64,000 bases of DNA from Oscillospiraceae bacterium (GTDB lineage: Bacteria > Bacillota > Clostridia > Oscillospirales > Acutalibacteraceae), in contig SVOW01000007.1 of assembly GCA_015066175.1 (NCBI GenBank), forward strand, positions 1-64,000. Direction: 5' to 3'. The position numbers and the translations under genes are program-made. This document shows positions 8,258-17,251 of the stretch, piece after piece; position 1 is the first letter of the stretch, and every line of letters begins with the position of its first letter. Under the pieces are notes generated by a model. The model saw only the letters and a list, made by a program, of their open reading frames with translations, did no database searches and was not told where the DNA came from.

Positions 8258-9592
8258 ATGCAGGAATATATCGTGCCAATCCTTACGGCATTCAACCTGA
8301 TACTCACTTCTGTTTTACTCGTAATTCTCCTGATTCATAAAAAGAAGTCAGAAAATGATGAACACGAAAAACGTGCTCTCAACGAAAAACTGTCGGCAAT
8401 GTCTATCGACAGCCGCCACATAGCAGACGAATTGCAGCGAAACAGATTGGAAGCTTCAGCAAATCAGAAAAACATGCGTGATGAAATGTCTTTCTCTATG
8501 CAGAAAATGGCTGATGAACTGATAAAAATGAGAAAAGACACTTACGATTATCATCTGAAAATGAATGAAATGATATCCCAGTCTTTAGGCTCAATGAGAA
8601 AAGAAAATGCCGAACAGACAGAAAAGCAGAACCTTGTTATACGCAAGTCTATTGAGGAAATGCAGAAAAGCAACGAGCTCAGGCTTGAAAAAATGAGAGA
8701 AACTGTTGATGAAAAACTTACACAGACTCTCACAACAAGGCTTAACAGTTCATTCAGGACTGTATCTGAACAGCTTGAAAATGTTTACAAATCTCTCGGC
8801 GAAATGAAAAACCTTTCCGCAGGTGTTACAGACCTTAACCGTGTGCTTACAAACGTAAAAGCAAGAGGCACATGGGCTGAGGTTCAGCTTGAGAGAATGC
8901 TTGAAGAAACAATTCCGAATATGTATGACAGAAATGTTTCTACAAAATCAAACACGGAAAAAGTTGAATTTGCAATCAGAATCCCATCCTCTGATTCAGA
9001 AGATGAGACCATCTGGTTGCCTGTGGATTCAAAATTCCCTGTTGAAAGTTACATACGCCTGGCAAGTGCAGCTGAAAGTGCCGATGCTGCGCTGACAATG
9101 CAGGCAAGAAAAGAATTTGAAGCAAGTGTTACTGCAAAAGCAAAAGAAATTACCAAGTACATCAATGTACCAAAAACAACGCCTTTTGCAATAATGTACC
9201 TTGCAACTGAAGGCCTTTATGCAGAAGTTGCATCTTCAAAAACAGGCCTTATGGAAAAGCTTCATAATGACTACAACATTATGGTGGCAGGACCATCAAC
9301 AGTTACGGCACTCCTTAACTCCTTGTCCGTCGGCTTCAGGGCCGTTGCGATAAATGAAAAAGCAGCAGAAGTAAGAACGCTGCTTGCAGCCGCAAGAACA
9401 CAGTACGAAAAGTTCGGCATTCTCCTTGAAAAAGCAAGGAAGAAGGTTGACGAAGCAGGAAAAGTTCTTGACGATGCACAAAACAGAAACAACATCATCA
9501 CAAAAAAACTCAAAAATGTTGAGTTGCTTGAAAACAACCAGTCAGAAGAAATTCTAGGCATCGGAAGTTTTATTCACGATGATGACTTTTAA
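8258..9592 (+). CDS. rmuC: DNA recombination protein RmuC homolog
   Basis: This 444-residue protein has one N-terminal membrane segment (IVPILTAFNLILTSVLLVILL), a long coiled coil (about residues 30-190) and the RmuC domain: VKARGTWAEVQLERMLEE, a WLPVDSKFPVESY segment, and the conserved tail with EVRTLLAAARTQYEKFG. The RmuC domain is related to restriction-endonuclease folds and limits certain recombination events in E. coli. The ATG at 8258 is chosen over a farther upstream in-frame start because AGGAGG lies seven bases before it and the upstream extension is AT-rich and non-conserved. It opens the packed plus-strand run that ends at folA. Confidence 0.9.
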   Translation: MQEYIVPILTAFNLILTSVLLVILLIHKKKSENDEHEKRALNEKLSAMSIDSRHIADELQRNRLEASANQKNMRDEMSFSMQKMADELIKMRKDTYDYHLKMNEMISQSLGSMRKENAEQTEKQNLVIRKSIEEMQKSNELRLEKMRETVDEKLTQTLTTRLNSSFRTVSEQLENVYKSLGEMKNLSAGVTDLNRVLTNVKARGTWAEVQLERMLEETIPNMYDRNVSTKSNTEKVEFAIRIPSSDSEDETIWLPVDSKFPVESYIRLASAAESADAALTMQARKEFEASVTAKAKEITKYINVPKTTPFAIMYLATEGLYAEVASSKTGLMEKLHNDYNIMVAGPSTVTALLNSLSVGFRAVAINEKAAEVRTLLAAARTQYEKFGILLEKARKKVDEAGKVLDDAQNRNNIITKKLKNVELLENNQSEEILGIGSFIHDDDF

Positions 9593-9611
9593 AGCGAAAG
9601 AAGGTAAAACA

Positions 9612-12600
9612 ATGAAAAGCACAAAAACAAAAATCTTAGCACTTATCATGACAGTGGTTATGGTCTTCGCAGCATTACCGCTTTCAGTATTCGCTACAGA
9701 TGACGGCAAATTAACTTTTGCTACACTCTCAGACATCCACTATTATGCTAATTCACTCAAAGGTAACAGAACTGAAGACTATCAGGCTCTCGTTGCAGGT
9801 TCAACAACAACTCTTGACCTGACTGCAGACTGCCTTGACACAGCTCTTGTTACAATGGCTGATCAGCTTAAAGATGCTGAAAATCCTTATCTCATTCTCC
9901 CCGGCGACCTTACATACCAGGGTGAATACGAATCACACGTTGAACTCGTTGCTAAACTTGAAAAATGGGAAAAAGAAACAGGCATTGATGTTATTGCTAT
10001 CAACGGTAACCATGATATCAACAACGCAAAGGCTTATTCTTTTGTAAACGACAAAAAGGAAGCTGCAAGAAAAACTACTCCCGAAGATTTCCGTGAACTT
10101 TACAAAAATCTCGGTTATGATATGGCTTACCACACATATACTCCCCCCGAAGGAAAACGTCAGGGTGGCATGTCTTATTCAGTACGTCTTGACGGCGGAT
10201 ACAGACTTATCCTCCTTGATACAAACCTTTACACTGCTGACTGCACAAAAACAGGCACAGATGAACACGACACAGCTCAGGCTATAAGTGATGACCTTCT
10301 TGAATGGGCACTGGCTGAATGTGCAGATGCAAAGGCATGTGGCGAAGAAATCATCGGCGTTTCTCACTCAAGTATGGTTGACCACATCGGTTCATACCAG
10401 TCAAAACTTCTTACAGGCTTCATTATTGAAGACGCAGAAGAAAGAGCAACTAAACTTGCAGAAGCAGGCATGCACTTCAACTTCTGCGGACATCAGCACC
10501 TTGCTGACGTTGCAAAATTTGTTGCTGACAGCGGCGAAGTAATGTACGAATGTGAAACACCTCCCTCAGGCACATATCCCTGCGGTATGTATGTAACTGA
10601 ATTCGTCAAAGGCGAAAACGGTGAACTTACAGGCACATTCAACTATCACGATATCGACGAATCTGCTCCCGTAATGCTTTACGGCGTTGAACAACCCAAG
10701 CCCTTCAAAAATATTGCTTTCGGTAAAGCTTACGGCAACGGTGATGTTACTACTCTTGCAATGAACATCATCAAATACAACCTCGGTTCAATTTTCGACG
10801 GCATTTCAGAAGCAGGCGGTATCCTTGAATACCTTGAACAGGAAGGCATTGACCTTGAACAGATTCTTTCAGACGCATTTGCAGGCGTTACATTAGGACC
10901 GATTGATATTTTCACAGCAGAAAATATCATGTTCCTTGCTGACGACCTCTGTGACCAGCTTTATGACGCATATCTCACAGACGTAAATGTTCTTTATGAC
11001 CTTATGGAAGAAATTATCACCAAGGTTGTGAACATTCAGATTTCAGACGTTCCCTGCACAGCATTCATTGACACACTCGGCTTCGGTGACCCCAACAGAG
11101 GCGGTAATATGGGCGACCTTGTTCTTACATTCCTCGCTTATATGTACGGCGGCAACGAAAACCTTGCAAACGATGCATTCATTCAGGATTGCTTCAAGCA
11201 GATGTCAGAAGACACAGTATTTGCAGAAACACTCTTCAACTCACTTATCGATATTATCCTCAATGACCTTCTGCTTGATGAACTTCTTGCAAATATGGAA
11301 CTTAATGTTGACGAAGCATTCCCCTTCGGCAAATTCGGTTTCCTTATCGGTAAAATCGTTGATGCACTCCTTACAGTAATTCTCTGCGGAGATAAATCAC
11401 TTACACACATAGTTGATTTCGTATTTGGTCTGGGCGTTCTTCCCTGGGATTCACTTGACGGACTTAAAAACGAACTTCTCGGTGAATATCTCACAGAGAG
11501 CCAATATCAGGCTATCGGTATTGAATTCGCAACAGTTATCGGTGCATTCATCGATGACAAAAATCCCAAACCTCAGGGTGATATGAACTGCACATACACA
11601 TACAGCGGTAAAGAAGAACCTGAAGTTACTCCTTACAACTTCAGAGCACCTTCAATCATCACAGTAACATATGGCGAAGATGCTTCTTCAAGCTTCAACA
11701 TCAGCTGGTATACAAAGGATTCTGTAAAGGGCACTGACATCGAAATTCTTCCCTACAGTGAAAACCCGCAGTTTACAGGTGTACCCACTGAATCAGCAAA
11801 CATTGAAGCAATCACAGAAGAAGGCATTATCAGAGAAACTCCCGCTATTGACTTTGGTCTCATCGGCATTATGCCTTATGAAACAAAACTCACAAGACAC
11901 ATCGTTAAACTTACAAACCTTGAACCCGGCACAAAATACTGCTACCGTCTCGGTGATGCAGAAAGAGGCTGGTGGAGCGAAGCAGGTGTTCTCGAAACAG
12001 CTGACAACTCACGTGCATTCACATTCCTTCACGTAACAGATACACAGGCTCAGAACTCTAAACAGTTCGACGTATGGGCAAACCTTTTAAGAGTTGCAGG
12101 CAACGAAGTTCCTGATTTCAAATTCCTTCTTTCAACAGGCGACCAGGTTGATATGGGCTCGAACCTCAAGCTCTGGTCATTCTTCGCAAACAACGCATCT
12201 GACACTCTTATGAGCAAACCTCTTATGCCCACAGCAGGTAACCACGAATCAATGTCAGGCAGTGAATTTGCACTCGACCAGAACTTTGTTCTTTCAAACG
12301 TACCTGAACAGGACACAACAGAAGGCGTTTACTACTCATTCGATTACAATAACGCACACTTTGCAATTCTCAACTCTAACAACCTTAACGAAGACGAAGG
12401 TCTCAGTGATGACCAGATCGAATGGCTCAAAGCTGATATGAATGCAAGTGACGCTGAATGGAAGTTTGTTGCAATTCACAAAGCTCCCTATTCAAACGGC
12501 TCACACTTTGATGATGACGACGTTATTGAAATCCGTAAACAGCTTTCAACACTTATGCCTGAGCTTGACATTGATATGGTATTCCAGGGTCACGACCACG

Positions 12601-13151
12601 TTTACCTGAGAACTGATGCAATGGCAAACAACAAAGTTGTTAAATCAGAAACACAGGAAATTACTTCAAACGGCAAAACTTACACTGCAAAAGTTGACCC
12701 CCAGGGCACAATTTACACAATCACAGGTTGTGCAGGTGTTAAATACTACATTCCTAAGGATAACGCACTTACAGATGAACTCTTCCCCAGAGCAGAAGCT
12801 ATTGTAACATGCGAACTTCCCACATTTGCATCAATCAGAATTGAAGGCAACAAGCTCTTCTTTGATGCTTATAATGTAGACGGCAGCAACGCAGTAGGTA
12901 TAGACAGCTTTGCAATTGTCAAAACTGACCTTGAAGAATACGTTGCTCCTGTAGCAGACGAAGACAACGGCAGCGAAGAAAGTGCAGTTCTTTCACTCAG
13001 CAGAAATGCTGCACCCGCTTCTGAAAGCAATGTTTCTGAAGCAGTTGAAACAGGCGATGTTGTTCCTTATGTTGCATTCATCGTTCTTCCTGTTGCTCTT
13101 GCAGGCGTTGCAATAACATACAGAAAAAAGAAAAAATCAGAGCAGGAATAA
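9612..13151 (+). CDS. Giant secreted double metallophosphoesterase
   Basis: This 1,179-residue protein has a signal peptide (cleavage near VFA-TDD) and two complete calcineurin-like phosphoesterase domains. Domain 1 (about 30-310) shows SDIHYY, LPGDLTYQGE, NGNHDIN, GVSHSSM and CGHQHLAD. A helical region follows (about 340-660). Next is a purple-acid-phosphatase-type Fn3-like domain (about 676-790, VTYGEDASSSFNISWY) and domain 2 (about 800-1010) with HVTDTQAQ, STGDQVD, AGNHES, IHKAPYS and QGHDHVYLR. The C-terminus has an acidic/Ser-rich linker, ETGD, a hydrophobic segment and YRKKKKSEQE, resembling a sortase sorting signal without a canonical LPXTG. Likely a cell-surface phosphomonoesterase or diesterase. 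The start is set by AAGG eight bases upstream. Confidence 0.88.
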   Translation: MKSTKTKILALIMTVVMVFAALPLSVFATDDGKLTFATLSDIHYYANSLKGNRTEDYQALVAGSTTTLDLTADCLDTALVTMADQLKDAENPYLILPGDLTYQGEYESHVELVAKLEKWEKETGIDVIAINGNHDINNAKAYSFVNDKKEAARKTTPEDFRELYKNLGYDMAYHTYTPPEGKRQGGMSYSVRLDGGYRLILLDTNLYTADCTKTGTDEHDTAQAISDDLLEWALAECADAKACGEEIIGVSHSSMVDHIGSYQSKLLTGFIIEDAEERATKLAEAGMHFNFCGHQHLADVAKFVADSGEVMYECETPPSGTYPCGMYVTEFVKGENGELTGTFNYHDIDESAPVMLYGVEQPKPFKNIAFGKAYGNGDVTTLAMNIIKYNLGSIFDGISEAGGILEYLEQEGIDLEQILSDAFAGVTLGPIDIFTAENIMFLADDLCDQLYDAYLTDVNVLYDLMEEIITKVVNIQISDVPCTAFIDTLGFGDPNRGGNMGDLVLTFLAYMYGGNENLANDAFIQDCFKQMSEDTVFAETLFNSLIDIILNDLLLDELLANMELNVDEAFPFGKFGFLIGKIVDALLTVILCGDKSLTHIVDFVFGLGVLPWDSLDGLKNELLGEYLTESQYQAIGIEFATVIGAFIDDKNPKPQGDMNCTYTYSGKEEPEVTPYNFRAPSIITVTYGEDASSSFNISWYTKDSVKGTDIEILPYSENPQFTGVPTESANIEAITEEGIIRETPAIDFGLIGIMPYETKLTRHIVKLTNLEPGTKYCYRLGDAERGWWSEAGVLETADNSRAFTFLHVTDTQAQNSKQFDVWANLLRVAGNEVPDFKFLLSTGDQVDMGSNLKLWSFFANNASDTLMSKPLMPTAGNHESMSGSEFALDQNFVLSNVPEQDTTEGVYYSFDYNNAHFAILNSNNLNEDEGLSDDQIEWLKADMNASDAEWKFVAIHKAPYSNGSHFDDDDVIEIRKQLSTLMPELDIDMVFQGHDHVYLRTDAMANNKVVKSETQEITSNGKTYTAKVDPQGTIYTITGCAGVKYYIPKDNALTDELFPRAEAIVTCELPTFASIRIEGNKLFFDAYNVDGSNAVGIDSFAIVKTDLEEYVAPVADEDNGSEESAVLSLSRNAAPASESNVSEAVETGDVVPYVAFIVLPVALAGVAITYRKKKKSEQE

Positions 13152-13170
13152 TTTGGAGACAAGATAATTT

Positions 13171-14283
13171 ATGATTCAGTTTGAACAGTTAAGATTACAA
13201 CTTTTAGAACATGAAAACGAACTCGGCAGCCTTTATGAGGCTGTCGGGGTCGAAAAAATCAACGAAGAAATCTCAAAACTTGAACTTCAGCAGACTGAAG
13301 ACGGTTTCTGGGATGACATTGAAAATTCGCAAAAAGTTCTGCAGAGAACAAGTGCTCTCAAAAACAAGGTGAATGCTTATCAGAAACTCAAAGGTGATTT
13401 TGAAGATGCTCTTGTTATGATTGAACTTGCTGATGAAGCAGAAGACCTTGACCTTTATGATGAATGTGCAGAAAGTGTTGCTGCAGTTGAAAAAGAACTT
13501 GAAAAACAAACTCTTTCAACTTTGCTTACAGGCGAATACGACGGCAAAAACGCACTTCTTACTTTCCACGCAGGTGCAGGCGGCACAGAAGCACAGGACT
13601 GGGCACAGATGCTTGTGCGTATGTATCAGCACTGGGGCGAAGCACACGGCTACAAAGTAAGTATGCTTGACTTCCTTGATGGTGATGAAGCAGGCCTTAA
13701 ATCTGCAACACTTCTCATTGAAGGCGAAAATGCTTACGGCTTTATGAAGAGCGAGTCTGGCGTTCATCGCCTTGTACGTGTGTCACCCTTTGATGCTTCA
13801 GGCAGAAGACACACTTCATTTGCTTCTCTTGAGGTTATGCCTGAAATTGACGATACAATTCAGGTTGAAATCAGCCCTGAAGATATTAAAATGGACGTTT
13901 ACCGTGCTTCAGGTGCAGGAGGACAGAAAGTTAACAAAACTTCATCTGCTGTACGTCTTACTCACATTCCCACAGGAATCATTGTTTCATGTCAGGTTGA
14001 AAGAAGCCAGCATCAGAACAGAGAAGTTGCAATGAGAATGCTCAAATCAAAACTCATTGAAATCAAAGAACGTGAACACCTTGATAAAATCGAAGATATC
14101 AAAGGCGACCAGAAAGAAATCGGCTGGGGCAGCCAGATACGTTCTTATGTATTTATGCCCTATACTCTCGTTAAAGACCACCGCACAAACTACGAAATGG
14201 GTAACATCAACGCAGTTATGGATGGCGACATTGACGGATTTATCAACGCTTTCTTAAAAGCACAATCTCTTGAAAATATCTAA
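13171..14283 (+). CDS. prfB: Peptide chain release factor 2
   Basis: This 370-residue class I release factor reads UAA and UGA stop codons and triggers peptide release. It is identified as RF2 by the SPF stop-recognition tripeptide (RVSPFDASGRRHTSFAS) and the catalytic GGQ loop (SGAGGQKVNKTSSAV). The N-terminal helical domain is complete. Many bacteria need a programmed +1 frameshift near codon 25 to make RF2. Here the reading frame runs straight through that region (LGSLYEAVGVEKINEEI) with no in-frame stop, so autoregulation by frameshifting is absent. It sits 19 bases after the metallophosphoesterase gene and 21 before the cyclase gene, so cotranscription is likely. Confidence 0.96.
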   Translation: MIQFEQLRLQLLEHENELGSLYEAVGVEKINEEISKLELQQTEDGFWDDIENSQKVLQRTSALKNKVNAYQKLKGDFEDALVMIELADEAEDLDLYDECAESVAAVEKELEKQTLSTLLTGEYDGKNALLTFHAGAGGTEAQDWAQMLVRMYQHWGEAHGYKVSMLDFLDGDEAGLKSATLLIEGENAYGFMKSESGVHRLVRVSPFDASGRRHTSFASLEVMPEIDDTIQVEISPEDIKMDVYRASGAGGQKVNKTSSAVRLTHIPTGIIVSCQVERSQHQNREVAMRMLKSKLIEIKEREHLDKIEDIKGDQKEIGWGSQIRSYVFMPYTLVKDHRTNYEMGNINAVMDGDIDGFINAFLKAQSLENI

Positions 14284-14304
14284 TAACCTTACGAGGTGTA
14301 ATTA

Positions 14305-14907
14305 ATGGAAATTATCGACATTACCAGAGGTATATTCACAGCCGAAGTTTATCCCGGCGACCCTGAACCTACAAAACAGAATTTTCAAAGCATCGAAAAG
14401 GGCGACAGTTGCAACCTGAACGCATTCTTTGCATGCTGCCACACAGGAACACACGTTGATGCTCCCCTCCACTTTGTTGAAGACGGAAAATCAATCGACC
14501 AGATGAGTGTTATTCCTTTTATCGGTCCATGCAAAGTAATCGATGTGCCTGAAGGACCTATCACAGGAGAATATGTTGAAAACAATTTTCCAAAAGGTTG
14601 CCGCAGAATTCTTCTCAAATCAGGCGGTAAAGCATATTTCCTCGACCATGGTGCTCAGGCTGCTGCAAATTCAGGCTGTCTCCTTCTCGGCACAGATGCC
14701 CTTTCTGTAGGCACAAGCGGTAATCAGATTGCACCTCACAAGGCATTTTTAAACAAAGAAATCGCAATTCTGGAAGGGCTTGACCTTACAGGTGTTGATA
14801 CGGGCAGTTATTTCCTTATAGCACAGCCCATTAAACTTGAAGGAATGGAAGCCGCCCCTGCCAGAGCACTTCTTATCAAGGGCGAATTCCACACATACTC
14901 AAAGTAA
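14305..14907 (+). CDS. Cyclase-family metal-dependent hydrolase (kynurenine formamidase-like)
   Basis: This 200-residue protein belongs to the putative cyclase family (PF04199). It carries the metal-binding signature HTGTHVDAPLHF at about residues 50-61, followed by a typical GPCKVIDVP segment and a C-terminal EGLDLTGVDTG. Characterised relatives hydrolyse N-formylkynurenine or similar amides with zinc or manganese; others act on isatin or polyketides. No tryptophan-degradation genes lie nearby, so the substrate is unknown. It is presumably cytoplasmic, having no signal peptide. GAGG lies eight bases before the ATG. The next gene begins 11 bases after its stop. Confidence 0.87.
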   Translation: MEIIDITRGIFTAEVYPGDPEPTKQNFQSIEKGDSCNLNAFFACCHTGTHVDAPLHFVEDGKSIDQMSVIPFIGPCKVIDVPEGPITGEYVENNFPKGCRRILLKSGGKAYFLDHGAQAAANSGCLLLGTDALSVGTSGNQIAPHKAFLNKEIAILEGLDLTGVDTGSYFLIAQPIKLEGMEAAPARALLIKGEFHTYSK

Positions 14908-14918
14908 GGGAGAATTAT

Positions 14919-15515
14919 ATGAAAAGATTTCTGGATTTTATTTTCAGTCTGCTTGCTCTTATAATTCTCTCTCCTGCAATATTGATAATTTCAATTCTTG
15001 TTTTAATTTCAAGCGGCAGACCGATAATATTCAAGCAAGAGCGTGTAGGCTATAAAAACACGCTTTTCACAATTTACAAATTCCGTACTATGAAAGACGG
15101 AATGAGACAGACAAAAACAGAAGATTTGACTGAAGAAGAAATCGAAAACGATATCACATTCATCGGTAAAATTCTTCGCAAATTAAGCCTTGATGAGTTG
15201 CCTCAGCTTCTTAATATATTGAAAGGCGATATGAGCTTTGTGGGCCCCCGCCCTCTTATTCCCCAGGAAAAAGAAATACGGAAGCTCAGAGAAGAAAACA
15301 ACGTATTTTCCGTGCGTCCCGGAATCACAGGTTGGGCACAGGTTAACGGACGCGATTTTATAAGCGACGAGCAAAAAGTCAAATATGACAAAGAGTATGT
15401 TGAAAAGCATACTATTGTAATGGATATCAGAATAATGTTCAAAACTTTCTGGGTTGTGCTTGCAGGCAAGGACATCGCAGACGGAAATATCAATAAGGAA
15501 GGTGACGAAAAATGA
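14919..15515 (+). CDS. Monotopic sugar-phosphate transferase (undecaprenyl-phosphate acceptor)
   Basis: This 198-residue protein has only the catalytic core of the bacterial sugar transferase family (PF02397; PglC/WcaJ C-terminal type). It starts KRFLDFIFSLLALIILSPAI, the re-entrant membrane helix, followed by FKQERVGYKNTLFTIYKFRTM, LSLDELPQLLNILKGDMSFVGPRP and PGITGWAQVNGRD. The family moves a sugar-1-phosphate from a nucleotide sugar to undecaprenyl phosphate, the first step of a surface glycan. No other glycan-assembly genes lie beside it, which is unusual. Its last codons overlap the next start by four bases (ATGA), so translational coupling is likely. Confidence 0.92.
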   Translation: MKRFLDFIFSLLALIILSPAILIISILVLISSGRPIIFKQERVGYKNTLFTIYKFRTMKDGMRQTKTEDLTEEEIENDITFIGKILRKLSLDELPQLLNILKGDMSFVGPRPLIPQEKEIRKLREENNVFSVRPGITGWAQVNGRDFISDEQKVKYDKEYVEKHTIVMDIRIMFKTFWVVLAGKDIADGNINKEGDEK

Positions 15516-16384
15516 AAGAATTTTTCAACAAAATCGCAGCAGCATTTTTATCATTTATTATCTCATTTTTAGGTTTCTTCGGAGTTACCTATAATCCCGT
15601 TCCCGAAAAGGACTCACTCGCAAACACAGACGCATCAGTGACAAGAATTATGTCTTTCAATATTCGTTGCAATGAATATGACCGTAGAAAAAACCTTGTC
15701 CCCGGTCTTATTGAAGCTTATGCTCCTGATTCAGCAGGTCTTCAGGAATGTACTTATCAGTGGTATCAGAATCTTACTGAAAGCCTTGAAGATTACGCTT
15801 TCGTAGGCGTGGGCAGAGACACAGGCGATTTAAGCGAAGATTGCGGAGAAATTTCTGCTATTATTTATAAGAAAACAAAGTATAACCTTATTGACAGCGG
15901 CACATTCTGGCTTTCTGAAACTCCTGACGAAGTTTCACGCGGTTGGGACGGAGCATGCAACAGAATCTGCACATGGGTTGTGCTTGAAAATAAAGAAACA
16001 GGTGAAAGATACGCTCACGTGAATACTCACCTTGACCATATGGGCGCAAAGGCTCGTACAAATGGTGTTGAACTTGTTAAACAGAAGGCTCTTTCTTATG
16101 ATATACCCACAGTTGTTACAGGCGACTTTAACTTCGAAAAAGGCTGTGACCTTTATAACTCACTTGTAAACGGTGGTCTTAAAGACGTTCAGGATATGGC
16201 TCCCGACACAATGGACGGTAAGACATATCATGGTTATAGTGGCGGTGAAGCAGGCAAACCCATCGATTTCATCTGTGTAAACGATAAAATCACTGATGTT
16301 AAATCCTATACTATTATAAGAGAGAAGTATGAATTGAAACACACTTCAGACCACTACCCCATTTATTCTGACATGGTAATTTAA
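15512..16384 (+). CDS. Membrane-anchored or secreted EEP-family hydrolase, copy 1
   Basis: This 290-residue protein has an N-terminal hydrophobic segment (IAAAFLSFIISFLGFFGV) that will export or anchor it, then an endonuclease/exonuclease/phosphatase domain. Seen motifs are MSFNIRCNEY, AGLQECTYQW (metal-binding Glu), VNTHLDHMG, TGDFNFEKG, PIDFICVND and SDHYPIYSDM, the full catalytic set. The family uses a divalent metal to cut phosphodiesters or phosphomonoesters in nucleic acids, inositol phosphates or lipids. This is the first of three adjacent paralogs, and it overlaps the sugar transferase gene by four bases. The substrate is unknown; its location suggests extracellular nucleic acid or phosphoester breakdown. 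Confidence 0.87.
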   Translation: MKEFFNKIAAAFLSFIISFLGFFGVTYNPVPEKDSLANTDASVTRIMSFNIRCNEYDRRKNLVPGLIEAYAPDSAGLQECTYQWYQNLTESLEDYAFVGVGRDTGDLSEDCGEISAIIYKKTKYNLIDSGTFWLSETPDEVSRGWDGACNRICTWVVLENKETGERYAHVNTHLDHMGAKARTNGVELVKQKALSYDIPTVVTGDFNFEKGCDLYNSLVNGGLKDVQDMAPDTMDGKTYHGYSGGEAGKPIDFICVNDKITDVKSYTIIREKYELKHTSDHYPIYSDMVI

Positions 16385-16388
16385 CGAT

Positions 16389-17234
16389 ATGAAAATTGTA
16401 TCTAAATATATTTCTATGATTTTTGCACTTATCTTTGCCGCTTTCGGCGTTGGTCAGTGTGAAATCGGCGACAAAATCCCCGAGGAAGATGTAATCAGAA
16501 TCATGTCTTACAATGTACGCTATAATGACTGGCACAGAGGCAAAACCGTGCCCCAGCTTATAGCAGATTACTACCCTGATTCTGTTGGCGTGCAGGAATG
16601 CGAGGCTCTTTGGTTTTACCATATGAAAGCCTTTCTTCCCCAATACGGAATTGTGGGTGTAGGCAGGCTTACAGGCACACAGGGCGGTATAAGCGGTGAA
16701 ATGTCTGCAATTCTTTACAGAAAAGATAAATATAAAGTTGTTGACAGCGACACTTTCTGGCTTTCAGAAACTCCTGACAAAGTTTCAAAAGGTTGGGACG
16801 GACAGAAAAACAGAATCTGCACATGGGTAATTCTTGAAAACCTTGAAACAGGCAAACAGTATGCCCATCTTAATGCACACCTTGACCATCAGGGTGAGCT
16901 TGCAAAGAAAAACGGACTTCAGCTTGTGCTCGATAAAGCAAAAAGTTTTGATATGCCCGTTGTCATCACAGGAGACTTCAACTTTGAAAAAGGCACTGAA
17001 CTTTATTCAGAGTTTGCAAAAGCAGGTTTCTCCGACACGCAGGATATGGCAGTTGATACAATGTCAGGCAAAACCTATCACGCCTACAACGGCGGCGAAG
17101 ATGGTTTGCCCATTGACTTTGTTATGGTCAACAATAAAATCACAGACGTAAAAACATATAAAATAATAAGAGATACCGTTGACGGAGAATATATTTCAGA
17201 CCATTATCCTATTTATTCTGATATGGTCTTTTGA
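16389..17234 (+). CDS. Membrane-anchored or secreted EEP-family hydrolase, copy 2
   Basis: This 281-residue paralog of the preceding protein starts four bases after its stop codon. The N-terminal hydrophobic stretch (YISMIFALIFAAFGVGQC) looks like an export signal. A Cys follows it, but the preceding VGQ is not a standard lipobox. All EEP motifs are present: MSYNVRYND, VGVQECEALW, NAHLDHQG, TGDFNFEKG, PIDFVMVNN and SDHYPIYSDM. The long shared stretch FWLSETPDKVSKGWDG shows it arose by local duplication. Its likely role is a metal-dependent phosphodiesterase or nuclease acting outside the membrane. Confidence 0.86.
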   Translation: MKIVSKYISMIFALIFAAFGVGQCEIGDKIPEEDVIRIMSYNVRYNDWHRGKTVPQLIADYYPDSVGVQECEALWFYHMKAFLPQYGIVGVGRLTGTQGGISGEMSAILYRKDKYKVVDSDTFWLSETPDKVSKGWDGQKNRICTWVILENLETGKQYAHLNAHLDHQGELAKKNGLQLVLDKAKSFDMPVVITGDFNFEKGTELYSEFAKAGFSDTQDMAVDTMSGKTYHAYNGGEDGLPIDFVMVNNKITDVKTYKIIRDTVDGEYISDHYPIYSDMVF

Positions 17235-17251
17235 ATCGGAGCGTGAAAAAA

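Noticed and set aside
14305-14907. Firm assignment as kynurenine formamidase (kynB)
   Set aside because: The family has several activities, and no tryptophan-degradation genes are in the neighbourhood.
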